A DNA stretch of 64,000 bases from Stieleria neptunia (GTDB lineage Bacteria > Planctomycetota > Planctomycetia > Pirellulales > Pirellulaceae), in NCBI RefSeq assembly GCF_007754155.1, contig NZ_CP037423.1, positions 3,782,001 to 3,846,000 of the forward strand, written 5' to 3'. The notes under the pieces were generated by a model that was not told the origin of the DNA, did no database searches, and worked only from the letters and a program-made list of their open reading frames with translations. The position numbers and the translations under genes were made by a program. The number at the start of each line of letters is the position of its first letter. Position 1 is the stretch's first letter. Positions 18,099 through 25,836 of this stretch are shown here, one piece after another.

Positions 18099-18133
18099 TT
18101 CCTCGTTAAGCACATCGCATCATTTTTTCCGAC

Positions 18134-18415
18134 ATGGACGCCGCTAAAACTTCCAACGTGACGGTCACCGCCAAGACGTTTACGGACACACCCCGTTGCC
18201 CAGCTTGCGGAACGACTGACCGAACGCCCTACGGGCACAACCGAACCGTCGAGCTAAAACCGACCGATCAGGAACCCTGGACGCACCTTGTAGCCCGTCG
18301 CTGCCGGTGTGCGAAATGCGATAAGCCACGAATCGATTATTTCCGAGAGATCCGAACCGATGACAAACCATCCAAACCCAATGGCGGGAATCCTGAGCGT
18401 CGGCGATGCCGCTGA
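18134..18415 (+). CDS. Small zinc-ribbon protein (93 aa)
   Basis: RCPACGTTDR near residue 22 and RCRCAKCDKPRIDYF near residue 56 provide two Cys pairs typical of a zinc ribbon. The layout recalls phage Com-like or Ogr-like zinc proteins, though I cannot assign it to either. The gene overlaps the start of the next gene (18360) by 56 bp. The C-terminal ~20 residues are basic and may be unimportant. Confidence 0.5.
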   Translation: MDAAKTSNVTVTAKTFTDTPRCPACGTTDRTPYGHNRTVELKPTDQEPWTHLVARRCRCAKCDKPRIDYFREIRTDDKPSKPNGGNPERRRCR

Positions 18416-19127
18416 AATGCTGGGGGCCAATCCGATCGACGTTCAGCGTGTAATCGCACTCGGCGAACTGGACGACAACCGCAACAAAGACGGCAACGTC
18501 GTGATGCGTGGCGACCTGGAACGATTCATGGGCCGTCGGGCACCGAACTTGAAGTCACTTCGAACCCGTGACGGATGGTTTGCACATGACCCCACCCTCG
18601 TCCAGCGTGACGAGTTTCAGCGTCGAATCCGTCGTCATGCCGGCGAACTGGCCCAAGTCACTGACGAGCAGATTGACGCGGCATACAAAGCCAACCCGCG
18701 GCAACGCCCCCTGACGTTCACGGTTGCCCCAACGAAATCGATGCGGGACTGTTTCGCAGCGGATTCAACCGGCACCCTGTTTGCCCGCAAACCCTCTGGC
18801 GTTCCGTTGGGCGTGTCCGCGATGGCGGCAGTCTTGCGGGATGGAGCACTGCGAGAAGTAAACCGACGACTCGGCCGGCGTGGTATGAGCAAGGGCGGAG
18901 TCGGCAGCCGCCACGCGCTCGAGACGCTGTACGAATCTCCCGAGGCGTTCAAAGGCATCGCTGAAGCTGCCAAGTCTGCGCTGACCGCCCTGGACGTGGC
19001 ATTCCACGAATCCCGAAAGCCGGCATCGGCACCCGGTGAAGTCTCCATTCTGACCACCGTGAAGCTGTCGTCACTGTCGACGAACTTCGACCATCACGTC
19101 GCGATGGCGGTTGACCTGGCGTTCTGA
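18360..19127 (+). CDS. HTH-containing hypothetical protein (255 aa)
   Basis: The N-terminus has an excisionase/MerR-type helix-turn-helix (ILSVGDAAEMLGANPIDVQRVIALGEL ... VVMRGDLERFMGRR). The remaining ~190 residues are not recognised. ATG 18360 follows a GAGAG sequence and gives MTNHPNPMAGILSV; the longer frame from 18309 lies in the zinc-ribbon gene. Its position before coiled-coil and tape-measure-like genes suggests the beginning of a structural or late block, but no virion motif is visible. Confidence 0.6.
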   Translation: MTNHPNPMAGILSVGDAAEMLGANPIDVQRVIALGELDDNRNKDGNVVMRGDLERFMGRRAPNLKSLRTRDGWFAHDPTLVQRDEFQRRIRRHAGELAQVTDEQIDAAYKANPRQRPLTFTVAPTKSMRDCFAADSTGTLFARKPSGVPLGVSAMAAVLRDGALREVNRRLGRRGMSKGGVGSRHALETLYESPEAFKGIAEAAKSALTALDVAFHESRKPASAPGEVSILTTVKLSSLSTNFDHHVAMAVDLAF

Positions 19128-19171
19128 TCCCGACCACTCTTTTTGCCCCCTACCCTCCGAGGAACCCAACG

Positions 19172-19783
19172 ATGACTGCCCTGTTAGAACGAGTCTTCAA
19201 GCAACGCGAAAAACAAGACCAAGCGATCCACGAAAACGAACAGCACATGCGCGATGAACTGCTGGAGCTCGCGATCAAAGATGCCTTCGGCGAAGAAGTC
19301 ACCGACGACGACGCCAACAATCTCTCAGCGTTGCTGTACGCTCAAAAGTTGAGTGACGACGAATACGGCAAGCTGGTAGCGGCGATTGCTCGCGTGCCGG
19401 CTGCGGTCGGCAGTCACGAATACGTGACGGAACTTCACGAGCAAAAGGCCGCGGAGTTTGAAGAGGCGCAGCGGCAAATGCACCACGCCCGCATGGTGTT
19501 TGAGAACGCACAGCGGCGAGTCAATTTCTTGGCCCATCTCCCCACCGTCAATGCGACATCCCAAGCGGTCAAGCAGTTGCGTGAAGACGTCCCGATGGTG
19601 TTTGATGAATCAGGCGAACCGATCGCGGTATTGCGGGATCGAATCGAAAAGCACAAGACCGGCCAGCGGGAACATGACGCAGCCACCAAAGCGAAAGCCG
19701 CGGCGGCGACGTTCGACAAAATGAACGGCATTTTGGCCCGGCTGGGACTGAAACAATTCCCGGCACCGGGAGCAACCGAATAG
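19172..19783 (+). CDS. Coiled-coil hypothetical protein (203 aa)
   Basis: Rich in Glu, Lys and Gln with long helices: RVFKQREKQDQAIHENEQHM at the start and a heptad region at about residues 85-120 (LHEQKAAEFEEAQRQMHHAR). It ends with a short Pro-rich tail. The size, composition and location upstream of a tape-measure-like gene recall tail-assembly or scaffolding proteins, but that is inference. A strong terminator follows 33 bp downstream. Confidence 0.6.
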   Translation: MTALLERVFKQREKQDQAIHENEQHMRDELLELAIKDAFGEEVTDDDANNLSALLYAQKLSDDEYGKLVAAIARVPAAVGSHEYVTELHEQKAAEFEEAQRQMHHARMVFENAQRRVNFLAHLPTVNATSQAVKQLREDVPMVFDESGEPIAVLRDRIEKHKTGQREHDAATKAKAAAATFDKMNGILARLGLKQFPAPGATE

Positions 19784-19816
19784 CCACTCCCCTTCCGGCT
19801 AGCGGGGGACGTGGCC

Positions 19817-19861
19817 GGCGGCGTTGGTTTTTAAAGAATTGGCCAACGCCGCCACTTTTTT
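19817..19861 (+). terminator. Rho-independent terminator
   Basis: Perfect 11-bp stem GGCGGCGTTGG / CCAACGCCGCC, 15-nt loop, followed by ACTTTTTTTA. It ends the forward block from about 17.4 kb, so the genes from 19890 onward need their own promoter or antitermination. Confidence 0.9.
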
Positions 19862-19889
19862 TATTCGTATCGACCAAGGATCAATCGTC

Positions 19890-20144
19890 GTGCTCGACCC
19901 TTTCGAAGAAATGAACCAGCAACTTGACGCGATGCGTGACAAGTTGGTCGATGGCGGAATCAAGCAAGTCGAAACCGGCGAGCTTGCTGTCATGTTTTAC
20001 AAGTCGACGCAGATGATTGACGCACTGGAAGAAATCTCGTTGCGGGGCACGCAATTAACCGAGGCGATTACCGCGATCGGGAAGGCGATCAACGCCGAGT
20101 GCGAGCGGCGAGAACACAAGCAACCAACCCGAGGGGAAAAGTAA
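19890..20144 (+). CDS. Small helical protein upstream of the tape-measure-like gene (84 aa)
   Basis: GTG 19890 is preceded by AAGGA at 9-nt spacing and gives a leader LDPFEEMNQQLDAMRDKLVDG, followed by two more helices. The open frame extends to 19824 but that part lies inside the terminator. The stop is 1 bp before the tape-measure start. Small helical proteins directly before a tape measure are often tail chaperones; no sequence signature proves this. Confidence 0.6.
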   Translation: MLDPFEEMNQQLDAMRDKLVDGGIKQVETGELAVMFYKSTQMIDALEEISLRGTQLTEAITAIGKAINAECERREHKQPTRGEK

Positions 20145-20145
20145 C

Positions 20146-22599
20146 ATGACCAGCAGCCAAAACATTGACGCGGGCGGGGCGAGTTTTGCGTTATCGCTGA
20201 AAGACGACCTGACCCGTGATCTACAATCTTCGCTGTCCAACGCCGTCAAAGCGGTGCGGGGCGTGGTCGGGGAGATCGATCGAGAGATCAAGGCCCTAGG
20301 TCGGACCATCACGGACACCGGGAAGCAAATCGCCAAGATCGGAGCCGGCGCGAGTGCGTTGGGTGCTGGCGTGACTTTCGGTTTTGCTCGTGCGACCATT
20401 GCCGCCGGCGACTTTGCCGAAACGCTTTCGATGTTTGACGCAGTGTTTAAGGATCAATCCGAATCTGTCCGGCGATGGGGCGAGAACTACGCAAAAACCG
20501 TTGGCCGATCACGGGGGCAACTGTTGCAGTTCTTGGCAGACGCCCAAGACACGTTTGTTCCGCTGGGATTCGACCGCAAAGAGGCCACCGAGCTTTCCAA
20601 AACCGTCGCGAAGCTGGCGATCGACTTGGGAAGTTTCAAGAACATCGACGACGCCGACGCACTGCGTAGTCTGTTGGGCGGCATCATCGGGAACACCGAA
20701 AACCTGCGCCGGTTTGGAGTGGTCGCACAAGAGGCTCAAATCAAGGCCCAGGCGTTATCGATGGGTTTCGACCCGTCAAACCTCACAGCGTATCAAAAGG
20801 CGTTGGCCATCTTGGAACTGACGCTAGCGGGCACCCAGGACGCACAGGGCGATGCGATCAAGACCGCCGGCAGTTTCGCTAACAGCGTGCGAGCACTCAA
20901 AGCCGCATTCGGTGACCTGAAAAACGCGATTGGCCAACCGCTCTTGGAAATCGGCACGTCGTTCGTCCAAGGCATGGCGGCGGTTATCCAGTCGATCAAC
21001 ATGGTGCTCGAAAAGTTTCCCCTGCTGACGAAGTTTGCCGCGGGGACGGCGTTGGCCGTTGGTGCTGTCGGTGCAGCGGCGACCGGGTTGGGCGTGGCGT
21101 TGGCAACGATGGGGACGTCCCTGGCGACGTCTGGGGCGTTGCTGCTGGTCTGGACGGTGCGAGCCCAGGGTTTAACCGCAACGATGGGGAAGATGGCAGT
21201 AGCGGCCAAGACCGCCGGCCCAGCGATCGCAGCGGCAACGGCAGAGGCCGGCAAAGGAGCTGCGGCGATGGCTGCGGGTGAATCGGGGGCTATGTCGTTC
21301 GGTGCTGCGTTGCGAGCCGTGGGAATGCGTATCGCCTACGTTGCGGAGGCGATCGTGCTGGCGTTTCGGTCGAACATCTTCAAGGCCGCAATGGGCGGCA
21401 TCATTCGCGGTCTGAAGAACATCATTTCCGTTGCCCGGTTCGCGGGATCTGCCATCATCGGCATCGCCAAGACTGGCCTGGCTGCGGTTGCGCGTCTGCT
21501 GGTTTCGCCAATCGGTCTGATTGCGGGTGCAACCGCCGCGGCGATGAAGGGTCTGGAACTGTACTACCGTCGTGCCGAACAACTGGCGAACAAACGCGGG
21601 AAGCAACTGGACATTGAGCGGGTTAAGTTGGTGCGTCAGTCGTTCATCGATGCCGGCCAAACGCCACCCCATGACCTGTTCAAAACCTTTAATCCCAACG
21701 GTGCCCGTGTCGTCAAGAATCCGGCCCCCGAGCTTGCCGCACTGACCGCAGCCCAGCGTGGTCTGGTCGATGAGATCAACGCGATGCGTTCCCCGCTGGA
21801 AACCTTCCGCGATCGGATCAAGGCGGCAAGCGAATTGCTCAACCGTGGCGAGATCAGCAAAGATCAATTCAATGCGTTTTCTCGCCAAGAGTTTGATCGG
21901 TTCCAACAATCCGACCCGGCGACCCAGGCACGCAACAGTCTTGCCGATCAACTGCGAACGCCTGCGGAAACGCTCCGCAAATCGGTTGCCGATGCTCGCA
22001 GGTTGTTTGCCGACGATGCACAGATGATGCGTCGCGCGGTCCAGGCCGCTGTCGATACGTTCAAGGCGACCGATCCGGCGGAGCAAATGAAACAGCAACT
22101 TATGACGCCCGTTGAGCGGATGCGGCAATCCATCGCCAACGCTCACAAGTTGTTCGCAGGCCAACCGGAGTTTCTTCGCCGCGCGATTGCCGCGTCCGTG
22201 AAAGAGTTTAAGGCAAGCCAACCAACCGCCGCTGACGACCCAGGCATTAAAGCTGCTGAGGGGATCAGGGACGCACTGAAAACCGATGCCCAGCAAGTCG
22301 CCGAGAAGATGGCCGAAGGCGTTAGGTTGGTGCAATCTGGCCACCTGACGAAAGCAGAGGCCCAGGCGTTCAACCGTCAATTGCGTGACGACTTTTTGGG
22401 TGACAATCCCGGCAAGCCAAGTTTCCAGCAGATGGCGGCCCAGAGTGCTCACGTAGCCGCAAACATCGGCAAGTTCGCCCCGAGTTTCGACAACACGTCA
22501 TCGGAAGAAAAAGCCTACAGGCGGAAGACAATCGAACTGCAACAGGAGATGCGAAAGGAACTCAGGGACATTCGACGACGACGCCCCGCGTTTATCTGA
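20146..22599 (+). CDS. Phage tail tape-measure-like protein (817 aa)
   Basis: Resembles tape-measure proteins, which set tail length and pass into the host envelope. The N-terminal coiled-coil (residues 10-70: LKDDLTRDLQSSLSNAVKAV) leads into a TP901-type core (FGFARATIAAGDFAETLSMFDAVF...). A hydrophobic Gly/Ala-rich block at about residues 285-420 contains several membrane-compatible helices. The C-terminal third has about four ~45-residue tandem repeats built on TPxExxRxSxxxAxxLF and a terminal coiled coil. It is short for a long-tailed phage. No baseplate, tube or sheath gene is nearby. The stop overlaps the next start. Confidence 0.75.
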   Translation: MTSSQNIDAGGASFALSLKDDLTRDLQSSLSNAVKAVRGVVGEIDREIKALGRTITDTGKQIAKIGAGASALGAGVTFGFARATIAAGDFAETLSMFDAVFKDQSESVRRWGENYAKTVGRSRGQLLQFLADAQDTFVPLGFDRKEATELSKTVAKLAIDLGSFKNIDDADALRSLLGGIIGNTENLRRFGVVAQEAQIKAQALSMGFDPSNLTAYQKALAILELTLAGTQDAQGDAIKTAGSFANSVRALKAAFGDLKNAIGQPLLEIGTSFVQGMAAVIQSINMVLEKFPLLTKFAAGTALAVGAVGAAATGLGVALATMGTSLATSGALLLVWTVRAQGLTATMGKMAVAAKTAGPAIAAATAEAGKGAAAMAAGESGAMSFGAALRAVGMRIAYVAEAIVLAFRSNIFKAAMGGIIRGLKNIISVARFAGSAIIGIAKTGLAAVARLLVSPIGLIAGATAAAMKGLELYYRRAEQLANKRGKQLDIERVKLVRQSFIDAGQTPPHDLFKTFNPNGARVVKNPAPELAALTAAQRGLVDEINAMRSPLETFRDRIKAASELLNRGEISKDQFNAFSRQEFDRFQQSDPATQARNSLADQLRTPAETLRKSVADARRLFADDAQMMRRAVQAAVDTFKATDPAEQMKQQLMTPVERMRQSIANAHKLFAGQPEFLRRAIAASVKEFKASQPTAADDPGIKAAEGIRDALKTDAQQVAEKMAEGVRLVQSGHLTKAEAQAFNRQLRDDFLGDNPGKPSFQQMAAQSAHVAANIGKFAPSFDNTSSEEKAYRRKTIELQQEMRKELRDIRRRRPAFI

Positions 22600-23033
22600 T
22601 GGATCAGTTTAGAACTCGGGCGGAGCTTGATCGAATCCGCGTCAAGCATCGGCTACCGCACTCCACTCTCGGCGAAATGCAAGCCGAAGTGTCGGCGTTT
22701 GTCTCCGTCGGCATGGACGTTGACGAAGCGTGTCAACTGGTTGGATTGCCCCGCCGGCTGTATCGGATCGATGCCGCCGGCAATGAGCGGATCACGCATC
22801 TACCGACGCCGGCGGAGATCGAAGCGTTGACAATTCGCATCCGTGCGGGCGAGCGAATCTGTACCCGCCGAAGTCAAGAACGGTGGTTGAAGTACAACGA
22901 AATGATCGAAGCAGGCGACCCGGATTGCGAATCGTTCGACCTGGCCGGCCAGATCGCCGAGGATGCGTGCCCCCTCCCGCCCTGGCTCTATTCCGCCGAT
23001 GAAGAAAAAGAAACGCGATCGCGTGGTCGATGA
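22599..23033 (+). CDS. Hypothetical protein (144 aa) coupled to the tape-measure gene
   Basis: The ATG begins at the last base of the tape-measure stop codon (TGATGG), so the two are translationally coupled. The sequence is acidic and soluble, with EVSAFVSVGMDVDEACQLVGLPRRLYRI (possibly a helix-turn-helix-like segment) and ICTRRSQERWLKYNEMIEAGD. The latter resembles the helper segment of transposase/terminase-type HTH proteins only loosely. Family not recognised. Confidence 0.6.
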   Translation: MDQFRTRAELDRIRVKHRLPHSTLGEMQAEVSAFVSVGMDVDEACQLVGLPRRLYRIDAAGNERITHLPTPAEIEALTIRIRAGERICTRRSQERWLKYNEMIEAGDPDCESFDLAGQIAEDACPLPPWLYSADEEKETRSRGR

Positions 23034-23208
23034 TTCAAACCACCTTTTGACGCTGGCCGAAGTTGCCAGAATCGCAAACGTCAAACGCGATGACGTTGAC
23101 CGATGGATTGAGACGGGAGCGTTGAAGTCGGTCCCGATGCCGGGCTCCACTCGGCGACGTGTGAGGCGGCGAACGTTGAATGCGTTTCTGGCCGAGTTGC
23201 GGGAGTGA
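22999..23208 (+). CDS. Excisionase/MerR-type HTH protein (69 aa)
   Basis: A basic start (MKKKKRDRVVDD) then a classic HTH_17/Xis fold: LLTLAEVARIANVKRDDVDRWIETGALKSV, PMPGSTRRRVRRRTLNAFLAEL. I chose ATG 22999, which overlaps the upstream gene by 35 bp; a start at 22963 adds noise. As a recombination directionality factor candidate it would oppose the integrase, although it lies at the far side of the element. The non-coding palindrome and array region begins right after its stop. Confidence 0.68.
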   Translation: MKKKKRDRVVDDSNHLLTLAEVARIANVKRDDVDRWIETGALKSVPMPGSTRRRVRRRTLNAFLAELRE

Positions 23209-23300
23209 AATGCTCCGCCCCCGGATCCGGTGTCGGTCGATCGAGCGGCAACGGCAGCCGCACAATCATGCGGCCGGTGATGACCAGAGCCGCCGGTGAT

Positions 23301-23320
23301 TGCGTCCCTGCAGGGACGCA
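23301..23320. repeat. Perfect 20-bp palindrome
   Basis: TGCGTCCCTGCAGGGACGCA reads identically on both strands. It is the first of three perfect palindromes in 130 bp leading into the CRISPR-like repeats. Confidence 0.85.
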
Positions 23321-23343
23321 GGAAACCGCGTCATCGGACGTTG

Positions 23344-23373
23344 CCGACTAGAATTGACGTCAATTCTAGTCGG
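23344..23373. repeat. Perfect 30-bp palindrome 5 bp before the first CRISPR-like repeat
   Basis: Centre GAATTGACGTCAATTC, extended symmetrically to CCGACTA...TAGTCGG. Its length makes cruciform extrusion or a dimeric protein site likely. There is no T-run, so a terminator is unlikely. Confidence 0.85.
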
Positions 23374-23378
23374 ATAGT

Positions 23379-23559
23379 GAGCAGCTATCCGGCGATCCCA
23401 ACGCCCACTGCAACGTTCGGAATTCCGAACATTTCCGATCGCGTCAGCCGAGAGCAGCTATCCGGCGATCCCAACGCCCACTGCAACCGACAGTCAGCAA
23501 AGAATCAAGCGACCTTCGCCATAGAGCAGCTATCCGGCGATCCCAACGCCCACTGCAAC
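23379..23559 (+). CRISPR. CRISPR-like mini-array: three 36-bp repeats, two spacers, no cas genes
   Basis: Three identical 36-bp repeats at 23379-23414, 23452-23487 and 23524-23559. They start GAGCAGCTATCC and end CCCACTGCAAC. Spacers are 37 nt (23415-23451) and 36 nt (23488-23523) and unrelated to each other. The repeat can fold: GGCG/CGCC inner stem and GCAG/CTGC outer stem. On the other strand it would start GTTGCAGTGGGCG, which is CRISPR-like in style. Against it: only two spacers, no cas gene in the window, and spacer 1 starts with a perfect 16-bp palindrome. Iteron-type protein sites are the alternative. Confidence 0.55.
23415..23430. repeat. Perfect 16-bp palindrome at the start of spacer 1
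   Basis: GTTCGGAATTCCGAAC is fully self-complementary and abuts the first 36-bp repeat. A palindrome is unexpected in a randomly acquired spacer. Confidence 0.8.
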
Positions 23560-23729
23560 AGCCCCATCGGCAGCCCCCGCAAAACACGGGGCGAAAATGA
23601 CCGTTTGCGAGCGGTCCCCGATTCCATGTTGAAAAACTTTCGTTGTCGCTGTTGACTCCGGCTTTAGGTCCCGGCAAACTCTGGTCTCTGTCTGGCTGTT
23701 TTGCGGGCTTGAACACTTAGCAAAACTTC

Positions 23730-23753
23730 TGATCGGTTCGTTTCACCCGATCA
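23730..23753. repeat. 7-bp inverted repeat
   Basis: TGATCGG-TTCGTTTCAC-CCGATCA between the array and the long stem-loop. Possible operator or small hairpin; no further support. Confidence 0.35.
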
Positions 23754-23792
23754 GCGACCCGGCCTCCACACGATTCTTAGGCAAATGAAAAT

Positions 23793-23935
23793 GGAAAAGT
23801 CGCTCAATACGTCGGTGTTATCCAAGCGTTGATCCTGCACAGGCAGGGGAGCAAAGTTTCATCGGGCGGCCAAGTGGTAACACTTGGTAGGGACGTGTGC
23901 CCTTTCGCTGTTCAAGCGTGTTGAGCGACTTTTCC
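23793..23935 (+). ncRNA. Candidate structured RNA closed by a 15-bp perfect inverted repeat
   Basis: GGAAAAGTCGCTCAA (23793-23807) is the exact complement of TTGAGCGACTTTTCC (23921-23935). The stem extends inward through U-G, A-U, C-G, G-C and U-G pairs to about 20 bp. Inside lies a second perfect hairpin, CCAAGTG-GTAA-CACTTGG (23870-23887). No open frame occupies the interval, and the next gene starts 40 bp downstream. It could be a non-coding RNA, a 5'-leader regulator of the 192-aa HTH gene, or a DNA cruciform. Confidence 0.45.
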
Positions 23936-23975
23936 GTGCGCGCATCGAATCGGTGCGCAAGGGGGATTTCATCCC

Positions 23976-24554
23976 ATGGCTTACATCTCTTTCTCTGAGG
24001 CCGCACGTCGCGCCGGCGTTTACGTTCATGGCGTTCACAAGTTGGCCGATGCGGGCATCATCCAGCGACACACCGTCAAAGGGCATCGCTTCCCGATGCT
24101 GAATGACCGCGACGTCGCGACGATCAAGGAACACTTGCCGGCCAGATACCTCCCGCCGGTTCGCGTTGCGATCGGAAACACGTTCACCGATCCGACACCT
24201 GCGGAGATTCGCGACCGGTGTGAAATGATCCTGGCGAATCGAAAAAAGGTCAGCCCGCATGAGCGTTGCCGACAGCGAATCTTGTGGATCCTGAGCCACC
24301 AAGGCGGTCTGACGATAGATCTCGTTGCGACCGCACTGGGGGCCAGCACAGTCACCGCATCGGCAAGGCTGAAAGAACTGGAAGCGGTTGGGTTGGTTGA
24401 ATCGATCGGCATCACGCATCGCCGCTACTTCTGCGCCGAAAGCGTCGGCAAGTTTGCGGCAATGGATACCGCCGACACCATCTTGGCCCGTTTTCGCACT
24501 CGAGCGGAACGCTATGCCCGTCGATCGAGAAGACCGCGACAGGCCGCCGCCTAA
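23976..24554 (+). CDS. Two-domain HTH regulator (192 aa)
   Basis: The N-terminus has an excisionase-like HTH (ISFSEAARRAGVYVHGVHKLADAGII, then KGHRFPMLNDRDVATI). The middle has a winged helix (RILWILSHQGGLTIDLVATALGASTVTASARLKELEAVGLVE, wing ITHRRYF). The C-terminus is Arg-rich. Two DNA-binding modules in one protein suggest a master regulator of the element. It follows the palindrome, array and stem-loop region and may control or bind it. Start ATG 23976 comes after a weak ribosome-binding site (AAGGGGG). Confidence 0.7.
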   Translation: MAYISFSEAARRAGVYVHGVHKLADAGIIQRHTVKGHRFPMLNDRDVATIKEHLPARYLPPVRVAIGNTFTDPTPAEIRDRCEMILANRKKVSPHERCRQRILWILSHQGGLTIDLVATALGASTVTASARLKELEAVGLVESIGITHRRYFCAESVGKFAAMDTADTILARFRTRAERYARRSRRPRQAAA

Positions 24555-24606
24555 TCGCTGTTCGTTTAATCAACCAATCAAACATTCAAATCAGAGAATC
24601 AATTCC

Positions 24607-25119
24607 ATGACCAAGAACAGAACCAAGATTGTCAGCCGCAAGCAGTTCACCGCCCAAGAGCGCGACGATCGCATGCTGCACTTCGCCGATGAAGCGTACC
24701 GCTGCATGCACATCAACTTTCACACCGGAAGCCCGGACAACGGTCTGCTGATCGGTCGGGCGGTGCTGCCGATCCTGGCGAAACAGATTCACCGCACGAT
24801 GGTTGACCGGTCCCATTCCGGCCAATCACTCAGTCAGATTCTTGAGGATCTGCTGTCGCAGGGCATCGTCGACGAATGCACTCACGTCAGTCTGCGTCGA
24901 GCAGCTGCGGCAGTGGGCGAATTCGGCAGCGGCCGGGACCTTCACGACGTGATGGCAGCGTGTGACGTGCTGAGGAGGATCACGAAGTCTGCCGCGTTCA
25001 AGGACGCTGCAGAGGTCAGAAGATTGGCCAAAGCCCGCAAGGCTACCGACAGAAGACCGGCGTTGATCCGCTGGGCATCGGCCGCCGCCGGACTATTCAG
25101 CGTCGGCGCGTCGTCGTGA
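24607..25119 (+). CDS. Hypothetical protein (170 aa)
   Basis: Starts MTKNRTKIVSRKQFTAQERD; helical, soluble, no signal peptide. HFADEAYRCMHINFHTGSPDNGLLIGRAVLPILAKQ and SQILEDLLSQGIVDECTHVS look like a compact helical domain. I could not match it to a family. It overlaps the next small gene (TGATG), so the two form a unit downstream of the two-domain regulator. Confidence 0.55.
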   Translation: MTKNRTKIVSRKQFTAQERDDRMLHFADEAYRCMHINFHTGSPDNGLLIGRAVLPILAKQIHRTMVDRSHSGQSLSQILEDLLSQGIVDECTHVSLRRAAAAVGEFGSGRDLHDVMAACDVLRRITKSAAFKDAAEVRRLAKARKATDRRPALIRWASAAAGLFSVGASS

Positions 25120-25364
25120 TGACCGCCGAAGATTGCGAGCCGGCGATTCCAGCGACCGCCTACGGGATGCAACGCTGGCAGCTGGACGCATGGGAGGCCG
25201 ATGTTGCGGTTGATCGCATCCCTGACCACTTGGGAGCGTTCCAGGTGGTCAGATTCGACCGCGACGATCACGGAACGATTTGGGACGGGTATGTCCTCCC
25301 CGAGTCGCGAGACGCCGGCCTGTTCGTTCTCGGCTGGCTTGTCGGCCGCGAATCGATCGCATAA
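25119..25364 (+). CDS. Small hypothetical protein (81 aa)
   Basis: The start overlaps the upstream stop codon. Short acidic protein containing YGMQRWQLDAWEADVAVDRIPDHLGAFQVVRF and ending LFVLGWLVGRESIA. No recognisable motif. It is the last forward gene of the element before the reverse-strand cargo. Confidence 0.5.
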   Translation: MTAEDCEPAIPATAYGMQRWQLDAWEADVAVDRIPDHLGAFQVVRFDRDDHGTIWDGYVLPESRDAGLFVLGWLVGRESIA

Positions 25365-25476
25365 CGCCGGCATCAATTCAGGCCGCCGGATTCGCCGGCG
25401 GCCGCGGGGCATCGGGTTGAATCTCGCCGCTGGGGCATCGGGAGGTGTCACCCAGGATGGCCGAAGGCCGCGCGGT

Positions 25477-25836
25477 CTAAACTCTCTCGCTGCAATCATC
25501 ATCTGCCGGCGCAATAAACGCCGGGCCGGGATTATGATCCGACGGATCTGGAAATCTAACAGGTATCTCGAATTCGATTCTGGAAACGCATGCTTCCGAA
25601 ATCGCTGCTTCAAGCTTTCCACTTGCACCAATCCCTAAGACGGAGAGATTCGTTTTTCCTTCTCCTTGTTTTTCAGATGCAACTGTGACAGCGACATCAA
25701 ACTTGATCTTCGAATCCTTGCCGTACGAGCCGATAGCTCTCCCATCCCGCCGAGTTTTTACAAGTTCATCGTTTGCATCGTTCATGCCGCCCATGACTTC
25801 GACAATCGTTTCCTTAACGAATTCCCGGACATTCAT
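25477..25836 (-). CDS. Trypco-like (trypsin-co-occurring) domain protein, candidate defence cargo
   Basis: 119 residues. The middle and end follow the pattern KIKFDVAVTVASEKQ, a variable Gly-rich linker, SVLGIGASG, then SRIEFEIPVRFP. That alternating strand/linker/strand layout with a final IxFxxPVxFP resembles the small beta-rich trypsin-co-occurring domains described in NTP-dependent conflict systems. This rests on pattern memory and needs a profile search. The gene is on the opposite strand to the rest of the element, next to attR, the usual position for cargo. The start overlaps the upstream gene's stop (TAATG). Confidence 0.5.
   Translation of the reverse strand: MNVREFVKETIVEVMGGMNDANDELVKTRRDGRAIGSYGKDSKIKFDVAVTVASEKQGEGKTNLSVLGIGASGKLEAAISEACVSRIEFEIPVRFPDPSDHNPGPAFIAPADDDCSERV

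Noticed and set aside
21172..22452. 426-aa reverse frame opposite the tape-measure gene
   Set aside because: Shadow of a strongly coding forward gene; no motif.
23379..23559. Integron attC-like reading of the 36-bp repeats
   Set aside because: There is no RYYYAAC/GTTRRRY pair, no gene cassettes and no integron integrase; repeat identity is too high for attC sites.
23296..23655. 119-aa frame running through the mini-array
   Set aside because: Its repeated segment EQLSGDPNAHCN is a translation of the DNA repeats, the frame is open only by chance, and it has no ribosome-binding site.
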